Assembly (NCBI GenBank): GCA_017521145.1
Contig: JAFXDR010000169.1
Span: 1 to 40,833 of the forward strand
Length of the DNA stretch: 40,833 bases
DNA from: Akkermansia sp.
GTDB taxonomy: Bacteria; Verrucomicrobiota; Verrucomicrobiia; Verrucomicrobiales; Akkermansiaceae
Direction of reading: 5' to 3'
Part shown: positions 8,504 through 16,754 of the stretch, piece after piece
Numbering within the stretch: position 1 is the first letter of the stretch
Layout: every line of letters starts with the position of its first letter
Made by a program: the position numbers and the translations under genes
Notes under the pieces: generated by a model
The model's database searches: none
Told to the model about the DNA's origin: nothing
What the model saw: only the letters and a program-made list of their open reading frames with translations

Positions 8504-8536
8504 CAGCCCCTGATTCCGGAAAGGAATCAGGGGCTG
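8504..8536 (+). terminator. Terminator of the giant surface-protein gene
   Basis: A perfect 14-bp stem, CAGCCCCTGATTCC (8504-8517) with GGAATCAGGGGCTG (8523-8536), loop GGAAA, followed by only TTTCG. It lies 30 bases after the stop. The T-tract is poor, so efficiency is uncertain. Confidence 0.7.
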
Positions 8537-8706
8537 TTTCGTAGTTCGTTCACCGTCAATACCAATTTGCAAAAACCCAAGGTTAACCACGCCTCCGCTG
8601 TTCATCCGGAGCAGCCGGATATCGCTTGCGTGGCCATTGCTGCCGGAAGGCAGAGGCGGCTGAGTATCCCCCATGGAGCAGTCTTCCACAACCTGGCGGG
8701 CATGAA

Positions 8707-8751
8707 GAAAACCAACCGTCTCTATCGTGAAAACTCACGCGGAGCGCCTGT
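8707..8751 (+). repeat. Right copy of the 45-bp dispersed direct repeat
   Basis: Same orientation and internal spacing as 332-376: 27 of the first 28 bases match, then a 9-base segment that differs, then GCGCCTGT. Confidence 0.7.
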
Positions 8752-8827
8752 TTGACTACCTGACAGGCAATGGCGGTGAGCACTGGGACGCCGCAAGGAT
8801 CTGCCCTTGCCGTGAGCCGCCGGAGGC

Positions 8828-9928
8828 TCAATACACGCGGGGAAGACGCGGGCCCAGACCGGTAAAGATTTCCCAGACAATGGTGCCGGCTTTCTCTGCC
8901 ACTTCTGTCACGGGAATGTGGGAACCGAACAGCTCCACTTCATCGCCGGATTGCACACCAGGTACCTCCGTGACATCGGCCATGATCTGATCCATCGTCA
9001 CACGCCCCAGCATGGGGCAATACTGGCCGTTGATATAGACACGCGCGCCCTTATTGGAAATCTGACGGTTCCAGCCATCGGCATAGCCGATACCGATAGT
9101 CGCCACGCGGGTGGGACGATTGGTGATATGGGTGCGGCCGTAGGAAACCCCGTGCCCCGTGGGCAGCTCGCGCACCAGGGTCACGCGGGCATGCAGGCTG
9201 AGCGTGGTGCGCAGCACACCATCGTATATCGAAGCCATGGGAGCCACCCCATACAGCAACAGCCCCGGGCGCGCCAGATTTGCCACAGGCACCTCATAAC
9301 CCAGTTCCCCGGCACTGGCGGCAATGTGGCGGTAGCGCAGGTCAAAATGCTGCTGCAACGTGCCGGCGCAATCCGCAAAAAGCCCGATTTCATTCTGCGT
9401 GAAGGGCACATCCTCATCTGCCGAGGGGAAGTGGGACATGATGCCCTCTATCCGCAGATTGGGCATATTCTTCAACTGTGCAGCGGCCTCACCCAGCTGG
9501 TCGGGCAGGAAACCCTCGCGCCCCATGCCGGTATCCACCGCCACATGCAAGGCAAATTCCTTATCCAGAGCAGCCGCCAGGCTCTGGAAGTGGGCGGCTT
9601 CCTCCACCGTGGAGATGGTGCAGCACCAGTTATTCTGCACAATTTCCTCACGCTCTTCCGGGAAAGTAGGCCCCAGGATGAACGGGGTAGTGCGCACCCC
9701 GGCGCGCAGCAGACGGCGGGCCTCACCCACATTCGCCACGCCGAAGAACGAAATTCCATGATTATCGAGCCGGCGTGCCACCGGCTCCAGGCCGTGACCG
9801 TAAGCCCCGGCCTTGATAACCGGCATGAGCTCCGTATCCGGCAAAGCCTGACGGGCGATATCCAGATTATGGGCGATGGCTTCCAGATTCACACAGGCCC
9901 ACGCGCGCGCTGCACTCTCACTGCTCAT
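8828..9928 (-). CDS. alr: Alanine racemase
   Basis: Pyridoxal-phosphate enzyme that interconverts L- and D-alanine for peptidoglycan. The 366-residue product from ATG 9928 has the PLP lysine Lys39 (VIKAGAYGHG; most relatives have Asn where Gly41 is), the catalytic tyrosine Tyr263 (GVSYGRTH) and Tyr282 in GIGYADGW, close to the numbering of the Geobacillus enzyme (39, 265, 284). MLGRVTMDQ is the usual C-terminal-domain motif. The frame extends 36 codons upstream, but that part is unlike Alr and crosses the promoter at 9936-9964, so ATG 9928 is chosen. Length is normal. Confidence 0.95.
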   Translation of the reverse strand: MSSESAARAWACVNLEAIAHNLDIARQALPDTELMPVIKAGAYGHGLEPVARRLDNHGISFFGVANVGEARRLLRAGVRTTPFILGPTFPEEREEIVQNNWCCTISTVEEAAHFQSLAAALDKEFALHVAVDTGMGREGFLPDQLGEAAAQLKNMPNLRIEGIMSHFPSADEDVPFTQNEIGLFADCAGTLQQHFDLRYRHIAASAGELGYEVPVANLARPGLLLYGVAPMASIYDGVLRTTLSLHARVTLVRELPTGHGVSYGRTHITNRPTRVATIGIGYADGWNRQISNKGARVYINGQYCPMLGRVTMDQIMADVTEVPGVQSGDEVELFGSHIPVTEVAEKAGTIVWEIFTGLGPRLPRVY

Positions 9929-9935
9929 GGCTACG

Positions 9936-9964
9936 ACTCTATCACTTCCCCGGTGAGGTGTCAA
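9936..9964 (-). promoter_or_regulatory. alr promoter
   Basis: Minus strand TTGACA (9959-9964), 17 bp, TAGAGT (9936-9941), then 7 bases to ATG 9928. Transcription should start at or within a base or two of the start codon; no Shine-Dalgarno is possible. Confidence 0.75.
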
Positions 9965-10000
9965 CCGCAAAGCCCTGGAGACAGCATTTGAAGTATGAGA

Positions 10001-10105
10001 TACGAAGTGCGAAGTTCCGCGGGTGTTCACCCGCACTTATTTCCTTCGTACCTCCCACCTCGCATCTCGTCCTTTTGGCGGAACGCCAAACCCCGATTTA
10101 TCGGG
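10001..10105. repeat. Opposed heptamer repeats and three hairpins between rimO and alr
   Basis: TACGAAG and TGCGAAG abut at 10001-10014. On the other strand TGCGAGG, TGGGAGG and TACGAAG abut at 10044-10064 (read 10064 to 10044). Between these opposed heptamers is GCGGGTG-TT-CACCCGC (10019-10034). Next come TTTGGCG-GAA-CGCCAAA (10074-10090) and CCCGAT-TT-ATCGGG (10092-10105). The last directly follows the rimO stop and may serve as its terminator. Heptamer repeats of this T(A/G)CGA(A/G)G type suggest a dispersed genomic repeat. Confidence 0.6.
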
Positions 10106-11485
10106 TTACTCAATCCCGAAATCGAGGTCCTCTGCCCCATCGGCAAAGAGCTCGTAGGCAATGGAATCCACAATCTCCACCTCGGCAAACTCACCCACTG
10201 GCAGGGCGGGATCCACATGGATGGAGCCATCCACATCCGGCGCATCCCAGGGACCGCGGGCAATACCGGGGGCATCCACCAGCACCCGCATGCGGGTTCC
10301 CACACTCTCCTGACCAATCTCATCGGCAATGCCGGCCAGAAGCATGGAAAGCTCATTACTGCGGCGCTTTTTAGTAGCATGATGCACCTGGTTTTTCATC
10401 TTGGCCGCCAGGGAACCTTCCTCTCGGGAATAGGGGAACACCCCGGCGCGCTCAAAGCGGAATTCCTTGATGAATTCCCGCAGCTCAGCGTGGTCTTCCT
10501 CTGTTTCTCCAGGCAGGCCGGAAATGAACGTGGTACGCAGGCCGATACCCGGTACTGCAGCGCGGATGTTGCGAATCAGATTACGGATGTAATCGCCATC
10601 GGTCTTGCGGCGCATGCTGTCCAGAATACCATCGGCAATATGCTGCAGGGGAATATCCACATACTTCACCACTTTATCGCACTGGGCAAAAGTGTCGATG
10701 AGTTCCTGGCTCCAGTGAGCGGGGTGCGTGTAAAGCACGCGAATCCAGAAATCTCCGGGAATATCATTCAGCTCGCGCAGCAGGCTGGCCAGCGATTCCC
10801 CGCGGGAAGAATCCACCCCGGCGGTCTTGCTGCCTCGCTTTTCCCATTTATCCATGCCGTAGTAGGTGGTATCCTGGGCAATGAGGTTGATTTCCCTGGC
10901 CCCCTGCTTCACCCAGTGCTGCACTTCTTTCACGATATTGGCCTGCGGGCGGCTGCGGTGACCGCCACGAATGCGGGGAATGACGCAATAGGCGCAGGCA
11001 TGGTTGCAGCCTTCGGCAATTTTCACGTAGGCATAGTGCGAGGGTGAGATAAGCTTGCGCGGCACCCCCCAGTCCGGCAGGTAGGTGGATACCCTGGTGG
11101 TGTATATCTTCTGAGCAGTGCCATTCAGGCAGGCGGTGGCAATTTCAGCCACACGGCTAATTTCATCCACCCCCATGAAGCAGGCCACCTCCGGCATTTC
11201 CTTAGCGAGCTCCTGTGCATAGCGCTGGGAAAGGCAACCCGCCACAATAATCTGCTGCTCAGCCGGCGCATCCCCCGCCTCGCGGGTACGCACCGCATCG
11301 AAAATGGTGTTGATGGCTTCCTCCTTGGCGGGGTCAATGAACCCGCAGGTATTGATGATAAGGATATCGGCCTCCCCCGGCTCTACCTGGCGGAACCCGG
11401 CATCCAGCATGCAACCCACCATGTGTTCGGAATCCACCTGGTTCTTGGCACAGCCCAGGGATATAAGAGCGAAGGAAGCGTTCAT
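10106..11485 (-). CDS. rimO: Ribosomal protein uS12 methylthiotransferase RimO
   Basis: Radical-SAM enzyme that adds a methylthio group to the conserved aspartate of ribosomal protein uS12. The 459-residue protein has the N-terminal methylthiotransferase domain with cluster cysteines Cys12 (SLGCAKN), Cys47 (NTCGFI) and Cys84 (VAGCLSQ). The radical-SAM motif is Cys160, Cys164, Cys167 (GCNHACAYC) with IPRIRGG after it, and a C-terminal TRAM region follows. The start is set by ATG 11485, just before the conserved SLGCAKNQVDSE, and by a TATAAT box 6 bases upstream. It lies 31 bases downstream of the SGNH hydrolase gene but has its own promoter. Confidence 0.97.
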   Translation of the reverse strand: MNASFALISLGCAKNQVDSEHMVGCMLDAGFRQVEPGEADILIINTCGFIDPAKEEAINTIFDAVRTREAGDAPAEQQIIVAGCLSQRYAQELAKEMPEVACFMGVDEISRVAEIATACLNGTAQKIYTTRVSTYLPDWGVPRKLISPSHYAYVKIAEGCNHACAYCVIPRIRGGHRSRPQANIVKEVQHWVKQGAREINLIAQDTTYYGMDKWEKRGSKTAGVDSSRGESLASLLRELNDIPGDFWIRVLYTHPAHWSQELIDTFAQCDKVVKYVDIPLQHIADGILDSMRRKTDGDYIRNLIRNIRAAVPGIGLRTTFISGLPGETEEDHAELREFIKEFRFERAGVFPYSREEGSLAAKMKNQVHHATKKRRSNELSMLLAGIADEIGQESVGTRMRVLVDAPGIARGPWDAPDVDGSIHVDPALPVGEFAEVEIVDSIAYELFADGAEDLDFGIE

Positions 11486-11491
11486 GCGGCG

Positions 11492-11520
11492 ATTATAGCG
11501 GCGCAGATGCAGGAATTCAA
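11492..11520 (-). promoter_or_regulatory. rimO promoter
   Basis: Minus strand TTGAAT (11515-11520), 17 bp, consensus TATAAT (11492-11497), then 6 bases to ATG 11485. The -35 overlaps the stop codon of the upstream hydrolase gene (11517-11519). Predicted leaderless mRNA. Confidence 0.75.
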
Positions 11521-13481
11521 GGTTTTTCAGGAGCAAAACTGCCCTCAGTACAGCGCAGCCAGATGGGGGCAAACATACGCAGCTTGCCGGATTCCAGCTT
11601 AACACCCTGCTCTGCCGGAGCAGATGCAGGCAAGCCCTGCCCAATCAGCATATCGCCCAGCCACAGGTAATAACCCTGCGGTTTGTTCTGGGCAGCATCG
11701 CCCGGATGCCAGGCCACGCGCAGCGGCTTGACTCCCTCTGCAAATGACCGGGCGCAGTACAGCGGCCGCTCTCCCCAGCATATGCTGGTGGGGGTGATGC
11801 GCACGGTGCCACTGCCCTGGGCATCGCTCACGGTCAGCTCCACGGCACCGCTCCCTTTGCGGCTGTTCTTCCTTGTGCCTTTGATAGCGAATTTCAGCTC
11901 CACGCTATAGCCTTTCGTACGGTCAAAAAGCGGCTCATGCTCCAGCGACTGAGGCGATTTCACCTTGCTCTTCTTCACCAGGCTCTGCCAGGAATCCGAT
12001 GCCGCGCGCGGCAGCCCGGCCGTGCGTCCCGGCAGCCCCATGGCGCGGGCCAGATTACCGGCAATGATGAGCGAGCCCTGCTCATTCGGGTGCAGGCCAT
12101 CACGACCCGGACGGTTCGACATGGAATCCGGCCAGCTGAAAGGCACGGCGTGGTCATAATCCACCATACCCACATTCACATCCACAAAGCGCAGCTTCTT
12201 ATCATGAGCCTTGGCATAGCGGCTCACCCAATCCTTCAGCAAGCCGTTATACTGCTGCACCGCCAGGTGGCGATCCGGCTCGTTGTTGTTGGAGTGATTC
12301 CCCCAGCACGGCACGGCCATCACGTAGAGCACATCGGACTCCTCCTTGAGCAAATCGGCTGCAATGCGCCCCATATTACCCCACTCGCGGCCGGGTTTCC
12401 AGCTGTATTTACCCCCGCCCTGGCTCACCTTGCCTCCCAGCAGATTCTGCATCTTCTGCGCGAACTCCTGCGGCGAATACCCGCGGTCGGATAGCAAATC
12501 GTTTGTCCCCATCAGGCAGCACCAGGTATCGCAGTTGAACGATGCCGCAGCCGATTTCGTGGAATGTCCGCCGTAGTTCACACCGCTCATGCCGGCATTG
12601 GAGCCGGAAATGATGTTATGTGTGCGCCCGGACGACTGCGCCAGATGCACATTCGGGAAACTGACCCCGGCATACGAATCCCCCGCATCGGAGGTAGACA
12701 GCCTGGTGTAGCCGGGGGTGTAACCGCTGCGCGGCCCCACGATTTCCGCTTCCACCCCGTTATCCACCAGGGTCTTGAAAAGCTGCCAGCGCCAGGTCTG
12801 GTCATTCACCCCATGCGTGATGGAGTCGCCACAGAACATGATACGGCCCAATGAGTCATCGCTGCTCTTTTCCCGAGCCTTGGAATAATCCTCCGGGGCC
12901 TTATAGCCACTTGTATCCAGGGTGGAAGCAGCCTTGATGCCCACTGCGGTCACATAATTGGTATTCACCGTGTATGCATGCGTGGTATCAAAGGGAAGCT
13001 GGGTCTTCAGGTTGGGGGCATTGAGAAGCACCTCTCCCCGGCAGCTCACCGTCACGCCCCTGGCCGGAGCCACATCCAGCTGCAATGTCACCTTGCCATC
13101 CCGGGCCAGAGATTTCAGCTTTTCATAAGTCACTACACCATCTTTTTCCCAGGGCTGGTCACCCCAGTAACAGGTAAGATGCTTTGCTGTATCAGCCAGG
13201 CCATATACCAGCTTGCGGCCGTTCGGCATGCTCATCTCCCAGGTTACCATGGGGCCCTGCTTGTAGTCATTGGAAGCCAGATAACTCTCTAACGAAGCCA
13301 TGTCCAGCGTCACTTCCAGCCGGGTGGTGGCCGCGGCTTTCAGTACGAAACGCCCGTCACCAGCATATATCACCCGGTTCTGCTCATCGCAGAAGCGGTC
13401 CTTCAGATTAGAATAATCGGCAGCACCGGCATGCAGCGCCAGCGCCAACAACAGGCTGGTGGTCAGTGATTTCATGGTCAT
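11517..13481 (-). CDS. Secreted SGNH/GDSL hydrolase with flanking beta domains
   Basis: 654 residues with a signal peptide (about 1-21, LALALHAGAA). The central esterase domain has block I GDSITHG (Ser220), block III GTND (325-328) and block V DGLHPN (Asp461, His464), giving a complete Ser-Asp-His set. The segments before about 210 and after about 500 look like beta-rich, LamG-like domains. The fold suggests a carbohydrate or acyl esterase, such as removal of O-acetyl groups from a glycan; mucin sialic acid is an attractive guess but not shown. It begins 12 bases after the stop of the PhoB-like regulator gene, so the two are probably co-transcribed. Confidence 0.85.
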   Translation of the reverse strand: MTMKSLTTSLLLALALHAGAADYSNLKDRFCDEQNRVIYAGDGRFVLKAAATTRLEVTLDMASLESYLASNDYKQGPMVTWEMSMPNGRKLVYGLADTAKHLTCYWGDQPWEKDGVVTYEKLKSLARDGKVTLQLDVAPARGVTVSCRGEVLLNAPNLKTQLPFDTTHAYTVNTNYVTAVGIKAASTLDTSGYKAPEDYSKAREKSSDDSLGRIMFCGDSITHGVNDQTWRWQLFKTLVDNGVEAEIVGPRSGYTPGYTRLSTSDAGDSYAGVSFPNVHLAQSSGRTHNIISGSNAGMSGVNYGGHSTKSAAASFNCDTWCCLMGTNDLLSDRGYSPQEFAQKMQNLLGGKVSQGGGKYSWKPGREWGNMGRIAADLLKEESDVLYVMAVPCWGNHSNNNEPDRHLAVQQYNGLLKDWVSRYAKAHDKKLRFVDVNVGMVDYDHAVPFSWPDSMSNRPGRDGLHPNEQGSLIIAGNLARAMGLPGRTAGLPRAASDSWQSLVKKSKVKSPQSLEHEPLFDRTKGYSVELKFAIKGTRKNSRKGSGAVELTVSDAQGSGTVRITPTSICWGERPLYCARSFAEGVKPLRVAWHPGDAAQNKPQGYYLWLGDMLIGQGLPASAPAEQGVKLESGKLRMFAPIWLRCTEGSFAPEKP

Positions 13482-13493
13482 CGGTCTGTAGTG

Positions 13494-14171
13494 TTATGGT
13501 TCGGGATTAAAATAATAGCCCACGCCGCGCTCTGTCGCCACACAGGCAGCGTAATCGCCCAGTTTCTGGCGCAGGCGTTTCACATGCGTGTCCAGCGCGC
13601 GGCTCTGCGTCGTATCAGCATAGCCGAACAGGATATTCTGCAGCTCATAGCGGTCCTGAACCCTGCCGGGGCGCTCCATCAGGTAGGCCAGTAATTTGAA
13701 CTCTGCCGTGGTTAAATCCAGCGATTCTCCCGCCAGGGTCGCCCGCAGGGTGTTCTTATCCAGCACCAGCTCGCCAGCACGCACCACCAGCTGCGCCGCG
13801 CCCGCGTTCGCACGCGCCAGCACATTGCGCACACGCAGCACAAGCTCCTTGGGGCTGAATGGCTTGCTTACATAATCATCCGCCCCCAGAGAAAGCCCCT
13901 CCAGGCGGTCATCGAGCGCCCCGCGCGCAGTCAGGAAAATTACGGGAATGCTGCGCGTCATCTCATGCTCCTTCATCTGCCGGAAAATCTGCATGCCATC
14001 AATGCCCGGCAGCATCACGTCCAGAATCACCAGATCCGGGTGCAGCCGCACAATCTGTTCCCAGCCCTCGGTACCGTGGTGCACCAGTGTGCACGCCCAG
14101 CCCTGGCGCTCCAGATTGAACGCCACAAGCTCGGCAATATCCACGTCATCCTCGACTACCAGAATGTGCAT
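13494..14171 (-). CDS. PhoB/OmpR-family response regulator
   Basis: 225 residues. The receiver domain has acidic Asp8/Asp9, phospho-acceptor Asp51 (VILDVMLPG), the Thr of FLTARG and Lys of SKPF. The C-terminal winged helix (LTTAEFKLLAYLMERPGRV and VKRLRQKLG) is the OmpR DNA-binding type. It is probably the partner of the PhoR-like kinase at 15564-16754, although an alcohol dehydrogenase gene on the same strand separates them and the kinase runs the other way. The SGNH hydrolase gene follows after 12 bases. Phosphate sensing is suggested by family resemblance only; no transport genes are nearby. Confidence 0.9.
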   Translation of the reverse strand: MHILVVEDDVDIAELVAFNLERQGWACTLVHHGTEGWEQIVRLHPDLVILDVMLPGIDGMQIFRQMKEHEMTRSIPVIFLTARGALDDRLEGLSLGADDYVSKPFSPKELVLRVRNVLARANAGAAQLVVRAGELVLDKNTLRATLAGESLDLTTAEFKLLAYLMERPGRVQDRYELQNILFGYADTTQSRALDTHVKRLRQKLGDYAACVATERGVGYYFNPEP

Positions 14172-14252
14172 ACCCTAGTACTTTACCATAATTTAACCAG
14201 GATAGAAGCTTTTTTTTCGCAGAGCGGCGAAAAATCGGGTAGTCCGGTGCTT
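14172..14252. other. Short gap between dehydrogenase and regulator genes
   Basis: On the minus strand TTTTTCGC and GCGAAAAA, six bases apart and followed by an A-rich run, form a weak hairpin near 14210-14236 after the dehydrogenase stop. A poor -10 (TAAAGT) lies 8 bases upstream of the regulator ATG without a convincing -35. Confidence 0.35.
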
Positions 14253-15422
14253 TCAGAAAGCCTCTTCCAGAATGCCGCGCACCTCCTCAACAGTGAGATC
14301 CGGCTTATAGCCACCACGCAGCAGGAAAGTACCTTCGGCAATACCATCGAGCATTTCCGGGGTGGTACCCAGTTCACGCAGCGAGAGCACCAGCCCGATT
14401 TCCTGCATCCAGGCCCGCATGGCATCCAACCCGGCCAGGGCTACTTCCTCTTCCGATTTACCGGCAGGGTTCACCCCCCACACCACCTGGGCAAACCGCG
14501 CAAATTTAGGCAGGCCATAAGGCAGAATGTGGTGGAAATACGGCAGCGTGACCGCCGCAAGGGTCATGCCATGCGTGGCATCCGTGAACGCGCCCACCGA
14601 CTGCCCCATCATGTGCACCATCCAATCGGTCGTCTTACCCTTGGCAATGAGGGTATTGAGCGCCCAAGTGGCAGTCCACATGATATTGCTGCGGGCTTCA
14701 TAATCCAGCGGATTCTTCGCGGCAATGCGGCTGCTGTGCACCAGGGAGCGCATCAGCCCCTCGGCGATATAGTCGCTTGTATTGTCATCGGTGCCGGAAA
14801 GGTACTGCTCCAGAATGTGCGACATCACATCGAAACACCCGGCCACCATCTGGTAATGCGGCAGCGTGAGCGTAAGCTCCGGGTTCAGAATGGAGAAACG
14901 GGGGAACACGGCATCCCCGAACACACGGCCGATCTTGCGCTTTGCGGCATGGTTCGTAATCACCGAGCCGCCGTTCATCTCGCTGCCGGTGCCAGCCATG
15001 GTCAGCACACAACCCACCGGGATGATGGCATTATCCACCGGTTCCATGCGCACGTAGTATTTTTCCCAGGCATCGGCATCGCAATAAGCCGCCACGGAAA
15101 CACCCTTGGCGTAGTCACACACCGAGCCGCCACCCACGGCCAGGATGAGGTCCACCTTATTCTCGCGAGCCAGGCGGGCACCTTCGCGCAGCTTTTCCAC
15201 CGTGGGGTTAGGCATTACCCCCGGGTCTTCCACAATTGTCTTTCCCGCTTCTGTCAGAATAGCCACCACCTTGTCGTACAAGCCGCTCTTCTTAATGGAT
15301 GCCTTGCCGTAGGAAAGCATCACCACCGGGCCATAGTTTGCCAGTTCGCCTGCCAGACGCTCCAGTGAGTCCCCGCCAAAATGCACCCGGGTCGGGTTGG
15401 AATAAGTAAAGGTTCCGTTCAT
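14253..15422 (-). CDS. Iron-containing alcohol dehydrogenase (butanol dehydrogenase BdhA/YqhD type)
   Basis: 389 residues of the group III metal-dependent dehydrogenase family, which reduce aldehydes with NAD(P)H. The nucleotide-binding turn is AVGGGSVCDYAKG. Metal ligands expected in the family are visible: Asp and His in GCFDVMSHILEQY, and the two histidines in MVHMMGQSV and DATHGM. The start at 15422 fits the family N-terminus (F-YSNPTRVHFG) and a promoter 9 bases upstream. It sits between the two-component regulator and kinase genes; whether it is their target is unknown. Likely role: fermentative redox balance or detoxification of aldehydes. Confidence 0.92.
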   Translation of the reverse strand: MNGTFTYSNPTRVHFGGDSLERLAGELANYGPVVMLSYGKASIKKSGLYDKVVAILTEAGKTIVEDPGVMPNPTVEKLREGARLARENKVDLILAVGGGSVCDYAKGVSVAAYCDADAWEKYYVRMEPVDNAIIPVGCVLTMAGTGSEMNGGSVITNHAAKRKIGRVFGDAVFPRFSILNPELTLTLPHYQMVAGCFDVMSHILEQYLSGTDDNTSDYIAEGLMRSLVHSSRIAAKNPLDYEARSNIMWTATWALNTLIAKGKTTDWMVHMMGQSVGAFTDATHGMTLAAVTLPYFHHILPYGLPKFARFAQVVWGVNPAGKSEEEVALAGLDAMRAWMQEIGLVLSLRELGTTPEMLDGIAEGTFLLRGGYKPDLTVEEVRGILEEAF

Positions 15423-15431
15423 ACTGTCGCT

Positions 15432-15460
15432 ATTCTACACGCATGCCCGGCCGTTGGCAA
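15432..15460 (-). promoter_or_regulatory. Alcohol dehydrogenase promoter
   Basis: Minus strand TTGCCA (15455-15460), 17 bp, TAGAAT (15432-15437), 9 bases to ATG 15422; predicted leader of 2-3 bases. Confidence 0.7.
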
Positions 15461-15528
15461 GAAGATAGAACAAGGTACAAGACGGGAAGTTTGAAACAAC
15501 CCGTAATTCCAAATTCATCTACATGGTC

Positions 15529-15557
15529 TTGGCAAGGACGCGGTTTTCTGGTATGGT
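15529..15557 (+). promoter_or_regulatory. Histidine kinase promoter
   Basis: TTGGCA (15529-15534), 17 bp, TATGGT (15552-15557), 6 bases to ATG 15564. Leaderless start predicted. It diverges from the dehydrogenase promoter about 70 bases away. Confidence 0.65.
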
Positions 15558-15563
15558 GGTGTC

Positions 15564-16754
15564 ATGGTAAGCTGGAATATCGTGCTGGGTCTGATGGTGA
15601 TGGCATTCGCCCTGCCCTTCATCTTTCTGGGGGGCAAGATGAAGCTCATCCGCCGCCGCGCCAGCGAGGAACACAACGAAGTAAAGCAACTGCGCGGAAT
15701 TCTGGCCGAGCTGGAAGAACACGTGCGGCGCGACCAGTCGCTTTTTCTGGAGGCCCTGGGGGTGCCGTTCCTGCTCATGCGCCCCTCCGGCCGGGTGGTG
15801 ATGGCCAACCAGAAGGCTGCCCATTTGTTCGGCATGGCCACCATGACCAATGTGAACCTGCTGCGCCTGCTGCCGGAAAGTGAATTGCGCCAGGTCATCC
15901 AGCAGGCAGTCGATTCCACTGAAAAGGTGCGGGCCATGGTGCAAGTGCCCCGCCCGGAGGGGGAGCGCGTGTACCGGGTTACCGCCACGCACCTGGCCAC
16001 GCGCGAGAAGCACATCGGCATCGTATTCCTGGACATGACCGAAGAGCACCGCACCCAGGTCATCCGGCGCGATTTCGTGGCCAATGCCTCGCACGAGCTG
16101 CGCACGCCGCTCACCCTTATTCTGGGCTATCTGGAAACCCTGCTGGATGACCCGGAAGCCCTCAACGACCGCGAGCTGAGTGAACGCTCGCTGGGCATCA
16201 TGCGCCGCCACGCCGACCGCATGGCGCGGCTGGTGGCCGATATGCTGATGCTCTCGCGCGTGGAAACCCCGGATTCCGGCTACCTGAAATGCGAACACTT
16301 TGACCTGGCGCAACTGGCAGAGGATGTGCGGCTGCGACTGGAAAATCTGGCCTCCGCCCAGCAGGCGCAGGTAGCATTAGACATTGAACCGCATCCCTTT
16401 GACATGCAGGGCGACAGCTTCTACTGGTCTCAGGTTCTGTTCAACCTGATGGAAAACGCCCTGAAGAACAACCCCTCTCCCGGTCTGCAACTGCGGGTAA
16501 GCGCCGGGCTCGCGGCCGATGGTACCCGCCACATCTGCGTGGAGGACAACGGCGTGGGTATCGGGGCTGATTCCCTGCCCTACATTTTCAACCGCTTCTA
16601 CAGGGCAGACAAGACCGGCCGCATCAAAGGCACCGGGCTGGGGCTGGCCATTGTGAAGCATGCAGTGGAAGCCCACGGCGGCAGCATCCGCGCCGAAAGC
16701 GAACCCGGAGTCCGCACTGCCTTCATCATCACCCTCCCCCCCGACTGCTGCTGA
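15564..16754 (+). CDS. PhoR-like membrane sensor histidine kinase
   Basis: 396 residues: one membrane helix (about 5-23), a charged coiled linker, a PAS-like domain (about 60-160), then HisKA with phospho-acceptor His177 (FVANASHELRTPLT). The ATPase domain has the N box (FNLMENALKNN, about 293-303), DNGVGIG (328-334) and GTGLGL (356-361). This order, with a short N-terminus and PAS, is that of PhoR. The likely partner regulator is at 13494-14171. The stop codon overlaps the start of the phosphoesterase gene (TGATG at 16752-16756), implying translational coupling. Confidence 0.92.
   Translation: MVSWNIVLGLMVMAFALPFIFLGGKMKLIRRRASEEHNEVKQLRGILAELEEHVRRDQSLFLEALGVPFLLMRPSGRVVMANQKAAHLFGMATMTNVNLLRLLPESELRQVIQQAVDSTEKVRAMVQVPRPEGERVYRVTATHLATREKHIGIVFLDMTEEHRTQVIRRDFVANASHELRTPLTLILGYLETLLDDPEALNDRELSERSLGIMRRHADRMARLVADMLMLSRVETPDSGYLKCEHFDLAQLAEDVRLRLENLASAQQAQVALDIEPHPFDMQGDSFYWSQVLFNLMENALKNNPSPGLQLRVSAGLAADGTRHICVEDNGVGIGADSLPYIFNRFYRADKTGRIKGTGLGLAIVKHAVEAHGGSIRAESEPGVRTAFIITLPPDCC

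Larger units (their letters stand above)
332..8751. mobile_element. Candidate recombinase plus giant surface protein island
   Basis: Diverged direct repeats (332-376, 8707-8751) enclose a tyrosine recombinase and the giant surface-protein gene. The hairpin array lies just outside the left repeat, and one hairpin of similar style (604-620 within 8604-8620) lies just outside the right one on its inner side. The 5' half of the giant gene is clearly AT-richer than the flanking core genes (22 G+C of 60 in 1801-1860). The boundaries could be attachment sites, but the mismatches in the repeats mean an old insertion or merely two copies of a genome-wide repeat. No tRNA target, excisionase or replication gene is present. 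Confidence 0.35.
8475..8827. other. 353-bp non-coding region after the giant gene
   Basis: It contains the terminator at 8504-8536, a hairpin ATCCGG-AGCAG-CCGGAT (8604-8620) followed by ATCG in the style of the 199-292 array, a small CTGCC-GGAA-GGCAG hairpin near 8640-8655, and the right direct repeat. Open frames crossing it are short, unlike any family I know, and coincide with the repeat, so I call no gene here. Confidence 0.6.

Noticed and set aside
8450-8990. Small frames across the 45-bp repeat after the giant gene (and the matching ones at 249-539)
   Set aside because: They share a peptide only because the repeat is shared; they overlap the terminator, hairpins and alr and have no protein features.
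9929-10036. Upstream extension of alr to 10036
   Set aside because: The extension crosses the TTGACA-17-TAGAGT promoter and the heptamer repeat and has no similarity to Alr.
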